Assembly: GCA_003635315.1 (NCBI GenBank)
Contig: PYJD01000048.1
Span: 1 to 46,389 of the forward strand
Length of the DNA: 46,389 bases
From: Candidatus Poribacteria bacterium
GTDB lineage: Bacteria; Poribacteria; WGA-4E; WGA-3G
Direction: 5' to 3'
Positions 15,182 to 24,038 of the stretch are shown here, one piece after another. The translations under genes were made by a program, and so were the position numbers. Under the pieces are notes generated by a model that ran no database searches, was not told the origin of the DNA, and was given only the letters and a program-made list of their open reading frames with translations. How positions within the stretch are numbered: position 1 is the first letter of the stretch; the number at the start of each line of letters is the position of its first letter.

Positions 15182-16792
15182 ATGTTTGATGACTATCGAC
15201 CGAATCAATTTGGACACGGACGTTCTGCTGTAATTTGCAAACACGGGGCAGTAGCAACAAGTCAACCCCTTGCCGCACAAGGAGGATTGCAAATCCTGCG
15301 TGATGGTGGTAACGCTGTGGATGCCGCCGTTGCAACCGCTGCAATTCTCAATGTTGTAGAACCCATGTCAACAGGTATTGGTGGCGATGCCTTCATGTTG
15401 GTTTATCTCCAGAAAGAGAAACAGCTGCGGGGTTTGAATGCAAGTGGAAGATCTCCATACGCCGCAGAATTAGATTTCTTTACTAAGAAAGGCATAACGC
15501 ATATCCCTTCTACAGGGAGCATGTATTCTGTAACAGTTCCAGGTACAATTGATGGATGGTCAACACTACTTGATGAATGTGGCACGATGTCGTTAGCAGA
15601 AGTACTACAACCTGCCATTAATTACGCAGAGAACGGTTTCCCAGTCAGCCCTCAAATCAGCCTATCTTGGCAGGATAGTGCTCGAATGCTATCCCAACAC
15701 CCAGATACGGCAAGAACTTACTTATCAAATGGAAAAGCACCATTACCTGGTGAAATATACCTGCAACCAAACATAGCCAAGACCTTTCGATTGATTGCTG
15801 AAGGTGGTCGTGATGTCTTCTATCACGGTGAAATAGCTGAGAAAATTGTCCAATTCTCTAACGAAAACGACGGTTTGTTTACACTACAAGATTTTGCAGA
15901 CCATAAATCAAATTGGGTTAAACCTATCTCTACCAACTACCGTGGATTTGATATCTATGAAATACCACCAAATGGACAAGGTCTTGCTGCACTCCTCGCA
16001 CTGAATATCGTTGAAGGATACGATATTAGGGAAATGGGACATAATTCTCCTGAGCATATACACTTTGCCGTTGAAGCAATGAAGCTTGCCTTTGCAGATT
16101 TATACGAAAATGTCACTGATCCAACATTTGTTGATATCCCTGTTACAGAACTTCTTTCCAGAGAATACACAGAAAAACAACGAGATCGCATTTCATCTGA
16201 ACGTGCAAATATTGATCCGAATGCGGGTTTATCTCCTGCTGGAAGTGATACTGTTTATCTTTCTGTTGTTGATAAAGATCGAAACGTGGTGTCTTTTATT
16301 AATAGTATTTTTGCTGGATTCGGATCAGGTTTAGTCGCTGGTGATACAGGTATTATGTTACAGAACCGGGGTGCGGGATTTTCCCTAAATCCTACCCATG
16401 CAAACTGCATTGCTCCGCATAAACGCACCCTTCATACGATTATTCCAGGCATGATATTCGACAGTGAAACACCTTTGGTAAGTTTTGGTGTAATGGGTGG
16501 ACAAATGCAGCCACAAGGTCATCTGCAATTTGTCTCTAATCTGGTGGATTTTAACATGGATGTACAATCTGCTTTGGATGCACCAAGGTTCCGTGTTATT
16601 GATGGAGCAAGAATAATGTTAGAGGTAGGTATTCCGATGAATACACAGGCTGAATTAGCACAAAAAGGACATCATATCGTTCCTGGCAGTACATTTTTCG
16701 GTGGAGGGCAAGCAATCTTCATTAATCCACTGTTTGATACTTTACATGCCGGATCTGATCCACGACGCGATGGATGTGCTGCTGGATATTAA
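15182..16792 (+). CDS. ggt: Gamma-glutamyltransferase family protein, apparently intracellular
   Basis: 536 residues; ATG 15182 behind AGGAGGAGAG. The family cleaves or transfers gamma-glutamyl groups, for example from glutathione, and self-processes into two subunits. The N-terminal half carries GGNAVDAAVATAAILNVVEP (39-58) and STGIGGDAFMLVY. The nucleophile after self-cleavage should be T357 in GSDTVYLSVVD, giving a small subunit of about 180 residues. GFGSGLVAGDTGIMLQNRG follows as the usual glycine-rich block. There is no signal peptide, unlike classical periplasmic enzymes, so it resembles the cytoplasmic YwrD-like group. Substrate is uncertain. The next gene is glutamate synthase, with its own promoter. 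Confidence 0.9.
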   Translation: MFDDYRPNQFGHGRSAVICKHGAVATSQPLAAQGGLQILRDGGNAVDAAVATAAILNVVEPMSTGIGGDAFMLVYLQKEKQLRGLNASGRSPYAAELDFFTKKGITHIPSTGSMYSVTVPGTIDGWSTLLDECGTMSLAEVLQPAINYAENGFPVSPQISLSWQDSARMLSQHPDTARTYLSNGKAPLPGEIYLQPNIAKTFRLIAEGGRDVFYHGEIAEKIVQFSNENDGLFTLQDFADHKSNWVKPISTNYRGFDIYEIPPNGQGLAALLALNIVEGYDIREMGHNSPEHIHFAVEAMKLAFADLYENVTDPTFVDIPVTELLSREYTEKQRDRISSERANIDPNAGLSPAGSDTVYLSVVDKDRNVVSFINSIFAGFGSGLVAGDTGIMLQNRGAGFSLNPTHANCIAPHKRTLHTIIPGMIFDSETPLVSFGVMGGQMQPQGHLQFVSNLVDFNMDVQSALDAPRFRVIDGARIMLEVGIPMNTQAELAQKGHHIVPGSTFFGGGQAIFINPLFDTLHAGSDPRRDGCAAGY

Positions 16793-17134
16793 GATCCCCT
16801 GTAAACCCTATAACAATGCGTCTTCATACGCTTTTAAGTCAAGAAAATACTTGACGATTAGACGATTTTAAAGTATACTATTACTTGTATAAAGAGTTAA
16901 TAAAAAGCAAAAATACGTAATAAAATCCCTCAGCGTCACACATAGACGCGGTATCCATAACTATTTTTAATATTTTCTTGTTATTGTAACATTATATTAT
17001 AGTTAAGTCTAAATATATGTTTTTGCTTTGCCGTAGGTTCGGTTACAAGACTGAACCTATTATATTGTAAGATAGGTTTAGATTTACTATCAGTTGGATA
17101 CCAAATTTAGCATTCTTGGAGTATGAGTTAGAAC
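16793..17134 (+). other. Leader region of gltB
   Basis: 342 bases between ggt and gltB. After the promoter at 16851-16879 there is an untranslated leader of about 250 bases. It contains a short stem TAGGTTC/GAACCTA (around 17034-17059) with a 12-base loop. I recognise no known riboswitch. A leader this long is unusual for a simple promoter-gene arrangement. Confidence 0.5.
16851..16879 (+). promoter_or_regulatory. Sigma-70 promoter for gltB
   Basis: TTGACG (16851-16856), 17-base spacer, TATACT (16874-16879). It is the only good match in the 342 bases upstream of gltB. Confidence 0.75.
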
Positions 17135-20100
17135 ATGTTTCCACATTTATATGAGAAAGATGCCTGTGGAGTTGGTTTTATAGCGAACCAGTCAGGGAGT
17201 CGAAGCCATGATATCTTAAAAATGGCGATACAAGCCGTTACAAATTTAACACATCGAGGTGCGGTTGCAGCTGATGCTAAAACAGGTGATGGCGCAGGTA
17301 TACTTACACAGATTCCGGAGAAATTATTCAAAAAAGAAGTAGAGAAACTCGGCATAAATCTTAATTCCATTGATGACCTTGCTGTAGGTACAATATTCCT
17401 CCCCGGAAATGACTCCGATGCTGAAGAACGGGGTCGCAATATCACCGCTGACATATTACAACATTACGGTTTCCCATTATTAGGATGGCGTCCAGTCCCT
17501 ATTGATACCTCTGCACTTGGAAAACAGGCATTGGCAACACTCCCATCAATTCAACAGGTATTAATCGGCAGACCTGACCATGTGCCATCAGAGAAGTATG
17601 AACAACGCCTTTATCTAATTGCCAAGGAATTGGAGCATCGTATCACAGATGAAGAATTAGACGAATTTCACATTGCCTCTTTTTCACATCGTACGATTGT
17701 TTACAAAGGGCTTTTAGTTGCCCCACAATTGACAATGTTCTACTCAGACTTGGGGAATACTGATTTTGAAGCATCATTAGCCGTTTTCCATCAACGTTAT
17801 AGCACAAACACCTCACCCACTTGGGCATTAGCACAACCTTTCAGAATGCTTGCACATAACGGGGAAATCAATACATTGATGGGAAATAGAAACTGGATGC
17901 GAGCACGGGAAGCAGAATTAGACTCACCTATTTGGAATGAAGATATCCAAAAACTCGCGCCAATTATCAATCCTTACGGTAGTGACTCAATGAGTCTTGA
18001 TAATGTCTTGGAATTATTGACACATTCCGAACGAAGTATACTGCACTCAATGATGTGTCTAATGCCAGAAGCATACGAGCAAATTCCTGATATGCCTGAC
18101 GCAGTAAAAAGCTGTTATGAATATCTCTCCTGCGTAAGCGAGCCGTGGGATGGTCCTGCTGCTGTCGCATTTACGGATGGAACTATTGTCGGAGCAAGCT
18201 TAGATAGAAATGGATTGCGTCCAGCACGGTATAAAGTAACCGATGATGGACTCGTGGTAATGGGGTCTGAGGTCGGTATTATTGAATTGGATGATAGATG
18301 TGTTGTCAAAAAAGGTCGTTTAGGACCTGGACAGATGATCGCTGTCGATACCTCACGAGGACAATTACTTACAAATTCAGAAATAAAAGCAGAAATAGCC
18401 GCTCAGAAGCCGTATGATGTTTGGATAAAACAGAGTATTCCATTGAATGAATTAAAGTCAGAATCGACAATTCCTGTTATACCACAACTTGAGAACTTAG
18501 AAAGAGAACAGAAGGCATTCGGTTATATGGTTGAGGATGTTGAACGTTTCATTAAGCCGATGGTTTTACAAGCAAAAGAGGCTGTAGGATCAATGGGGGA
18601 TGACACACCTCCGGCTGTTATTTCTCGGCATCCACGCTTACTTTATCACTATTTTAAACAGCTTTTTGCTCAAGTTACAAATCCAGCCATTGATTCACTC
18701 AGAGAACGATTAGTTATGTCTCTAACAACTTGTTTAGGAAGACGACCTAACCTATTGACTGAGACTGAACAACATGCTCAGGTAATCCGATTAGAATCAC
18801 CAATTCTCACGAATGAAGATTTATTCACATTACGCTCTCAAAAGTTACCCAACTTCAAACTCGTAACTATACCTATATGTTTTCCAGTAGAATCCGGTCC
18901 TTCAGGATTGGAGAAAGCATTAGAGACTTTATGTGAGAATGTAATAGACGCTGTAAATGATGGGAATACACTCCTCATATTGAGTGATAAAGATGTAAGT
19001 GCTGAATTAGCACCTATACCTATGTTACTCGCTGTTGGTGCTGTGCATCATCATTTGATTCGCGAAGGCAAACGGATGCAGGTTAGTCTATTAGTAGAAG
19101 CCGGTGATCCTCGTGAGGAACATCATTATGCTGTGTTACTCGGATATGGTGCTGATGCTATCAATCCATACCTTGCTTTTTCTACCATCCGCCAACTGGC
19201 TGAAGATGGAGAATTCGAGGAACTTTCATCTGATAAGGCAATAGATAACTACAAAGAAGCTGTTGAGAAGGGCATTCTGAAAATTATGGCGAAAATCGGT
19301 ATATCTACCGTATCAAGCTATCGTGGGGCGCAAATTTTCGAAGCAATTGGGATTAACTCTTCTGTTATTGACCATTGCTTTACGGGGACACCCTCACGTT
19401 TAAGTGGTATCGGTTTTGAACATATTGCTGCAGAAACACTACATTTCCATGCGAAAGCTTTTCTTGGAGCAGATGAAAAGACAAACCTACAAGAAGCTGG
19501 TTATTTCCGTTTCCGCAGACATGGAGAATTCCATGCCTTTAATCCTTCTGTATTTAAGGCTATGCATAAGTTCATCAAAAGCGGTGATACAGAAGATTAC
19601 AAAGCATATGCAGATGCCATTGAGGAAGGTGAACCTTCCAGTTTGCGTGATCTCCTTGCTTTCAAAGGTGGAACCCCGATCCCAATTGAGGATGTGGAAC
19701 CGGCAGAGGAGATCGTTAAACGGTTTACTACGGGGAGTATGTCATTTGGTGCCTTAAGCAGAGAAACACACGAAACTTTAGCCATTGCTATGAACCGTTT
19801 AGGGGCAAAATCAGGTAGTGGTGAAGGTGGTGAAGATAGTGAAAGATTCAAACCTAAACCTAATGGAGACCTTGCCTCAAGTGCACTTAAACAGGTAGCA
19901 TCTGGACGTTTTGGTGTAACACCACAATATCTGGCTTCGGCTAAAGAATTAGAGATTAAAATGGCACAAGGGTCAAAACCAGGAGAAGGTGGACAAATTC
20001 CAGGACATAAAGTCACCTTAGAAATTGCTAAGATTCGTCATTCAATTCCTGGAGTGCCTCTAATTTCCCCTCCGCCACATCACGACATTTACTCTATTGA

Positions 20101-21616
20101 GGATCTTGCCCAGTTAATATATGATCTTAAGCAGGTGAATCCACGGGCTAAGGTTGCCGTAAAACTTGTCTCTGAATTCCTCATTGGCACTATTGCTTCT
20201 GGTGTTGCAAAAGGATATGCTGATGTAATTCAAATTAGTGGTCATGAAGGTGGTACAGGGGCATCCCCACTTAGTTCTATCAAGAATGCAGGCACCCCTT
20301 GGGAACTTGGTCTGGCAGAAACTCAACATCGGCTTGTAGAAAATGATTTACGTGAACGTGTAGTATTGAGGGTTGATGGTGGCATGCGTTCAGGTAGAGA
20401 TATTATCATCGCAGCGATGTTAGGTGCAGAAGAATATGGATTCGGCACAAGTGCTATGGTAGCAACAGGGTGTGTGATGGCACGACAATGTCACTTGAAT
20501 ACCTGTCCAGTCGGTGTTGCTACACAAGATCCCGCATTACGGGCAAAATATCCTGGAACCCCAGAAATGGTTGTCAACTTCATGCTGGGTGTAGCAAATG
20601 AGATACGTTCAATTCTTGCTAATTTAGGTTATGGATGCCTTAACGATATTATTGGACGACCAGAATTACTTGAAATTGCTGATATGCCTGAATACCCAAA
20701 AGCTGCAACTTTAGATCTAACGGAGATTATTACACCCGCAGATCCGACTGGCAACAGTCCACGTTATCATTTACAAGAACGAAACAACCGTGTTGATATA
20801 CCATTAGATGATCAAATTCTTCAGGACGCAAAATCTGCGATAGAAAATAAAGAACCAGTACAACTTTCATATCCTATCCGTAATATTCACCGTACGGTAG
20901 GTGCTAAGCTTTCAGGTGAAATTGCCTATCGTTACGGTGATACGCTATTACCGAAAGAGACCATCCGTTGTTATTTCACTGGAAGTGCTGGACAGAGTTT
21001 TGGAGCGTTTTGTATAAATGGATTACAACTTGTACTTACGGGTGAAGCAAATGACTATGTTGGGAAAGGTCTGGCTGGTGGGGAGATTGTTATCAAACCT
21101 TCGCCTGATGTAGGATTTAATACACATGAAAACACTATAATAGGTAATACTGTACTATATGGTGCCACAAGCGGTGTTCTATACGCAGCTGGTAGAGCAG
21201 GAGAACGTTTCTGCGTTCGAAACAGTGGCGCAACTGCTGTTGTAGAAGGTGTCGGAGACCATGGATGTGAATATATGACAGGTGGTACAGTTGTAATCCT
21301 TGGTGATACCGGACGAAATTTCGGGGCTGGAATGACAGGTGGAATAGCTTATGTGCTTGACGAAAACCAGCAGTTTGAAGGTAAATACAACCAACAATTA
21401 GTTAAGTTGGTTCGGATAAGTGAAAAAGTAGACGAGGACACACTGATCGGTTTAGTACAAAAACACCTTGAACTCACAAAGAGTAAACGAGCTGAAGAAA
21501 TACTTGCTGGATGGGATAAATACTTACCACTCTTCTGGAAGGTTGAAGCCCCGCCACCCCCGCCACCACAGACAATAAATCGTCGTGCTCGGAAGAGAAC
21601 ACCTAAAAAACAATAG
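17135..21616 (+). CDS. gltB: Glutamate synthase large subunit
   Basis: 1493 residues, the usual size. It makes two glutamates from glutamine and 2-oxoglutarate. Order: class-II glutaminase domain with the nucleophile C11 in DACGVGF after a 10-residue propeptide; central domain; FMN-binding synthase domain with SGSGEGGEDSERFKPKPNGD and GHEGGTGASPLSSIKNAG; 3Fe-4S cysteines C1113, C1119 and C1124 (C-x5-C-x4-C); and the C-terminal beta-helix (GEANDYVGKGLAGG and following). The last ~26 residues are an added Pro-rich then Arg/Lys-rich tail (EAPPPPPPQ, RRARKRTPKK). No small subunit gltD is in the window, so the electron donor (NADPH subunit or ferredoxin) cannot be decided. Confidence 0.96.
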   Translation: MFPHLYEKDACGVGFIANQSGSRSHDILKMAIQAVTNLTHRGAVAADAKTGDGAGILTQIPEKLFKKEVEKLGINLNSIDDLAVGTIFLPGNDSDAEERGRNITADILQHYGFPLLGWRPVPIDTSALGKQALATLPSIQQVLIGRPDHVPSEKYEQRLYLIAKELEHRITDEELDEFHIASFSHRTIVYKGLLVAPQLTMFYSDLGNTDFEASLAVFHQRYSTNTSPTWALAQPFRMLAHNGEINTLMGNRNWMRAREAELDSPIWNEDIQKLAPIINPYGSDSMSLDNVLELLTHSERSILHSMMCLMPEAYEQIPDMPDAVKSCYEYLSCVSEPWDGPAAVAFTDGTIVGASLDRNGLRPARYKVTDDGLVVMGSEVGIIELDDRCVVKKGRLGPGQMIAVDTSRGQLLTNSEIKAEIAAQKPYDVWIKQSIPLNELKSESTIPVIPQLENLEREQKAFGYMVEDVERFIKPMVLQAKEAVGSMGDDTPPAVISRHPRLLYHYFKQLFAQVTNPAIDSLRERLVMSLTTCLGRRPNLLTETEQHAQVIRLESPILTNEDLFTLRSQKLPNFKLVTIPICFPVESGPSGLEKALETLCENVIDAVNDGNTLLILSDKDVSAELAPIPMLLAVGAVHHHLIREGKRMQVSLLVEAGDPREEHHYAVLLGYGADAINPYLAFSTIRQLAEDGEFEELSSDKAIDNYKEAVEKGILKIMAKIGISTVSSYRGAQIFEAIGINSSVIDHCFTGTPSRLSGIGFEHIAAETLHFHAKAFLGADEKTNLQEAGYFRFRRHGEFHAFNPSVFKAMHKFIKSGDTEDYKAYADAIEEGEPSSLRDLLAFKGGTPIPIEDVEPAEEIVKRFTTGSMSFGALSRETHETLAIAMNRLGAKSGSGEGGEDSERFKPKPNGDLASSALKQVASGRFGVTPQYLASAKELEIKMAQGSKPGEGGQIPGHKVTLEIAKIRHSIPGVPLISPPPHHDIYSIEDLAQLIYDLKQVNPRAKVAVKLVSEFLIGTIASGVAKGYADVIQISGHEGGTGASPLSSIKNAGTPWELGLAETQHRLVENDLRERVVLRVDGGMRSGRDIIIAAMLGAEEYGFGTSAMVATGCVMARQCHLNTCPVGVATQDPALRAKYPGTPEMVVNFMLGVANEIRSILANLGYGCLNDIIGRPELLEIADMPEYPKAATLDLTEIITPADPTGNSPRYHLQERNNRVDIPLDDQILQDAKSAIENKEPVQLSYPIRNIHRTVGAKLSGEIAYRYGDTLLPKETIRCYFTGSAGQSFGAFCINGLQLVLTGEANDYVGKGLAGGEIVIKPSPDVGFNTHENTIIGNTVLYGATSGVLYAAGRAGERFCVRNSGATAVVEGVGDHGCEYMTGGTVVILGDTGRNFGAGMTGGIAYVLDENQQFEGKYNQQLVKLVRISEKVDEDTLIGLVQKHLELTKSKRAEEILAGWDKYLPLFWKVEAPPPPPPQTINRRARKRTPKKQ

Positions 21617-21633
21617 ATCTTCAAAGTAAATAA

Positions 21634-21665
21634 GAAGCCTCTAATGTATATACATTAAAGGCTTC
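21634..21665. terminator. Hairpin between convergent gltB and exbD genes
   Basis: GAAGCCT (21634-21640) pairs with AGGCTTC (21659-21665) around a self-complementary 16-base core, with one C/A mismatch. It lies 18 bases after the gltB stop and 49 bases past the exbD stop on the other strand. It could act in both directions, though no long T-run follows. Confidence 0.6.
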
Positions 21666-21713
21666 AAGGTTATGTAGTGTATATGATATGTGCAGCAATC
21701 TTACAAGTGTATA

Positions 21714-22139
21714 CTATTCAGTATCTTCCGCAACAGCGAAAGCCACCTCAAGGCCTTCCACTTTGTTAGATCGTGCTTTTGCTCTTTCTACCACATCAAT
21801 CACATCTCCATGTTGAGCGCGTTGATCAGCTTTAATGATCAATGTACTAATTTGATGTTCATGTGATGCAATAAAAAGTCCCATATCTTCAAGATCTTCC
21901 ATCAATTGATCGTCAATAGCGATTTTACCATCAGAACTGATAAACAAGTTATATTTTTTCCTTGGAAATTCATTCTCTGTGGAAGAGTCTGGTAATATGA
22001 CATCAAATGGTGGTGGTATCCGCATAATAGCTGACACCATGAAGAAGATTAGCAAGAGAAAGACGCAATCAATCATTGGTGCCATAGGGATATCTTCATC
22101 CCCTGAGCCACTTCGTCTCCGCTTAATTTGGAGAGCCAT
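21714..22139 (-). CDS. ExbD/TolR-family protein (second copy)
   Basis: 141 residues; ATG 22139 behind AAAGGAGG. Single membrane helix near residues 22-42 with the proton-carrying Asp at 24 (PMIDCVFLLLIFFMV), then a periplasmic domain (about 45-141) of ExbD/TolR type. Such proteins work with ExbB/TolQ to couple the proton gradient to outer-membrane work. Last gene of the exbB-exbD-exbD group, 47 bases after the first copy. The membrane segment is nearly identical to that copy, while the periplasmic parts differ greatly, suggesting different partners or a mixed dimer. Confidence 0.92.
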   Translation of the reverse strand: MALQIKRRRSGSGDEDIPMAPMIDCVFLLLIFFMVSAIMRIPPPFDVILPDSSTENEFPRKKYNLFISSDGKIAIDDQLMEDLEDMGLFIASHEHQISTLIIKADQRAQHGDVIDVVERAKARSNKVEGLEVAFAVAEDTE

Positions 22140-22186
22140 ATCTATCCTCCTTTAGTTACGGATGAATCCGTATAAGGTTATGCGCA

Positions 22187-22636
22187 TCATTCTCGCGCTA
22201 CAATTGCAAATCCAATTTTATCTATACCTGCATTCTTCGCTATATCCATCACCTTAACGATCTGTTTATGTAGAACATCCCGTTGCGCTTGAATGATTAG
22301 CATTGATTTCTGTTCTTCTGGAGCATCAAGAAGTTCGGGGTACATGTCATCATACTGAACAAGTTTATCATTTAACAACATTGTACCGTCTTGATCCCTA
22401 ATGGTAGGACTATCAATTTTAACAACTAAACCTTTCGGTTTGTCCTTTGAAGGTGTCCCAGGAGGTGGGAGTTGTACCCGTATTCCCGGCATAGGAGCAA
22501 AAGTTGTTGATACCATAAAGAAAATCAGAAGCAGGAACACACAATCAATCATAGGTGCCATACTGAGTTGTGGTGGCTTACGTTCGCGTATACGCGTAGC
22601 CATAAGGCTCAATTTGCCTTCACTAAGTTGTTGCAT
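22187..22636 (-). CDS. ExbD/TolR-family protein (first copy)
   Basis: 149 residues; ATG 22636 behind AAGGAGAA. Cytoplasmic N-tail of about 25 basic and polar residues, then the membrane helix with the conserved Asp at 31 (PMIDCVFLLLIFFMV). The periplasmic domain starts with a Pro-rich stretch (RVQLPPPGTPSKDKPKG, about 53-69) of the kind that could reach a partner, and ends GIDKIGFAIVARE. Lies 60 bases after the ExbB-like gene. Paralogue of the following gene. Confidence 0.92.
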   Translation of the reverse strand: MQQLSEGKLSLMATRIRERKPPQLSMAPMIDCVFLLLIFFMVSTTFAPMPGIRVQLPPPGTPSKDKPKGLVVKIDSPTIRDQDGTMLLNDKLVQYDDMYPELLDAPEEQKSMLIIQAQRDVLHKQIVKVMDIAKNAGIDKIGFAIVARE

Positions 22637-22696
22637 TTCTATTCTCCTTATATGTGTAGATATGGACGAATAAATTATTACTCATCCGGAAAATAA

Positions 22697-23746
22697 TTAT
22701 GCGTTTGCTTCACCTATAATCAACTGATTAACGATTTCTGTGGATACCTGAGAGATTTCCACCATATGTCTATTAACCCAGCTATCAAAAATTTGGAAGA
22801 AAATCAAACATGGGATAGCAATTGTTAAGCCACCTGCCGTTGTTAGGAGAGCCTGGGAAATACCACCAGCAAGCTGCTGTGGATCACCTGTACCTTCAAG
22901 GGCGATTGTGGTAAATGCGCTAATCATACCTGTAACTGTTCCAAGCAATCCAAACAGAGGAGAAACAACTGCGACTGTACCGAGTACTGGTAGATTTCGT
23001 TCTAATTCTGGAATTTCAAGTAGACTTGCTTCTTCAATAGCCTCTTGAATTTCCTCTTTCGTAATATCACGTTCTTCAATTTGTGCTTGACTATATCTGA
23101 GTAATCCTGCTTTCAGGACATTCGCAAGCGGACCACCAGCTTCTTCACACGTTGAAACAGCTTCCATAATGTTCTCTTTACGTAATGAATCTGCAATGCT
23201 GGCTATGAACTGTTCCGTACCTATTCTGGAACGGCTTCTGAAGAATGTGAATAGCCTTTCTATAATGAATGTTAGTGCGACAATAGAGCAGATAGCAAGC
23301 GGATAGAAAACTAATCCGAATTTCTGGAAGAATGAAACGATAGTATCTTTCTTTCTCATTTTGATTCTATCGTAACCCTCTCCACCTTCACTGACAACCT
23401 TAGATTTTCCAACACGTTCGCCATAGCCTTCTTTGTATACACTGATGGAGTAACGTCCTTTAGGAAGACCTGTTTGTTCGTAAGATCCGGCATCGTCTGT
23501 GGTTGTTTCATATTCTTGTCCATCAGTACCGACGATTCTAACGGTTGCATTTGGAATAGGATTTTGTTGTGGACTGGTATCAACGACATCGCCTCGAAGA
23601 GTTGCCCCACTACTCATCACATCAGCTTCTTGCATAGTGGTATCTTCTTCTGCTGCCATATCTGCTGTATCATCTTGTGCCATAACAAGTCCAGCAGACA
23701 TAAATACACAGGCGACAAGCATTAAAATTAAACTTAAACGAGTCAT
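22697..23746 (-). CDS. ExbB/TolQ/MotA-family proton channel fused to an N-terminal periplasmic CarboxypepD_reg-like domain
   Basis: 349 residues, about 130 longer than ordinary ExbB; ATG 23746 with AAGGAGAAT upstream. Residues 1-23 are a signal peptide ending VMAQ. Residues 24-45 are an acidic linker. Residues 48-118 look like a carboxypeptidase-regulatory beta-sandwich (ATLRGDVVD, PNATVRIVGTDGQEYETTTD, GSYEQTGLPKGRYSISVYKE). Then three membrane segments in the ExbB layout: about 138-160, 250-275 (PVLGTVAVVSPLFGLLGTVTG, the signature) and 290-315. It powers, with the two ExbD proteins, an energy-coupled process at the outer membrane. The large outer-membrane gene upstream on the same strand is a plausible partner by position only. 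Confidence 0.9.
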   Translation of the reverse strand: MTRLSLILMLVACVFMSAGLVMAQDDTADMAAEEDTTMQEADVMSSGATLRGDVVDTSPQQNPIPNATVRIVGTDGQEYETTTDDAGSYEQTGLPKGRYSISVYKEGYGERVGKSKVVSEGGEGYDRIKMRKKDTIVSFFQKFGLVFYPLAICSIVALTFIIERLFTFFRSRSRIGTEQFIASIADSLRKENIMEAVSTCEEAGGPLANVLKAGLLRYSQAQIEERDITKEEIQEAIEEASLLEIPELERNLPVLGTVAVVSPLFGLLGTVTGMISAFTTIALEGTGDPQQLAGGISQALLTTAGGLTIAIPCLIFFQIFDSWVNRHMVEISQVSTEIVNQLIIGEANA

Positions 23747-23997
23747 TCGTTCTTATTCTCCTTTAGGTAACCTGCCAATACGGCAGTTAGGTTATTCTAT
23801 AAATCTAAGAGGATTCAATAATCAATAATTACACGTTACAACATGTTTCATAGGAGGTATAAACTGATTCTGTATTATCAACACCTAAATATACAAATAG
23901 TTACGATTTTATTATATGCTAAAGGTTATGAAATACCTTATTTATCAACACCTAATTGAAATCAATTCTATACTATATATTGTGCTATGAATGAAAC

Positions 23998-24023
23998 GCC
24001 GGATGCAGGTAAATGCATCCGGC
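23998..24023 (-). terminator. Terminator-like hairpin after the large outer-membrane gene
   Basis: A perfect 10-pair stem, GCCGGATGCA (23998-24007) with TGCATCCGGC (24014-24023), and a 6-base loop, 15 bases after the stop of the 1104-residue gene. On the minus strand it is followed by GTTTCATT, a weak T-rich stretch. Confidence 0.65.
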
Positions 24024-24038
24024 AATAGAGTAAGAATC

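Noticed and set aside
16880..17134. Known glutamine riboswitch ahead of gltB
   Set aside because: I could not match the leader to the conserved core of that class; only a simple stem is visible.
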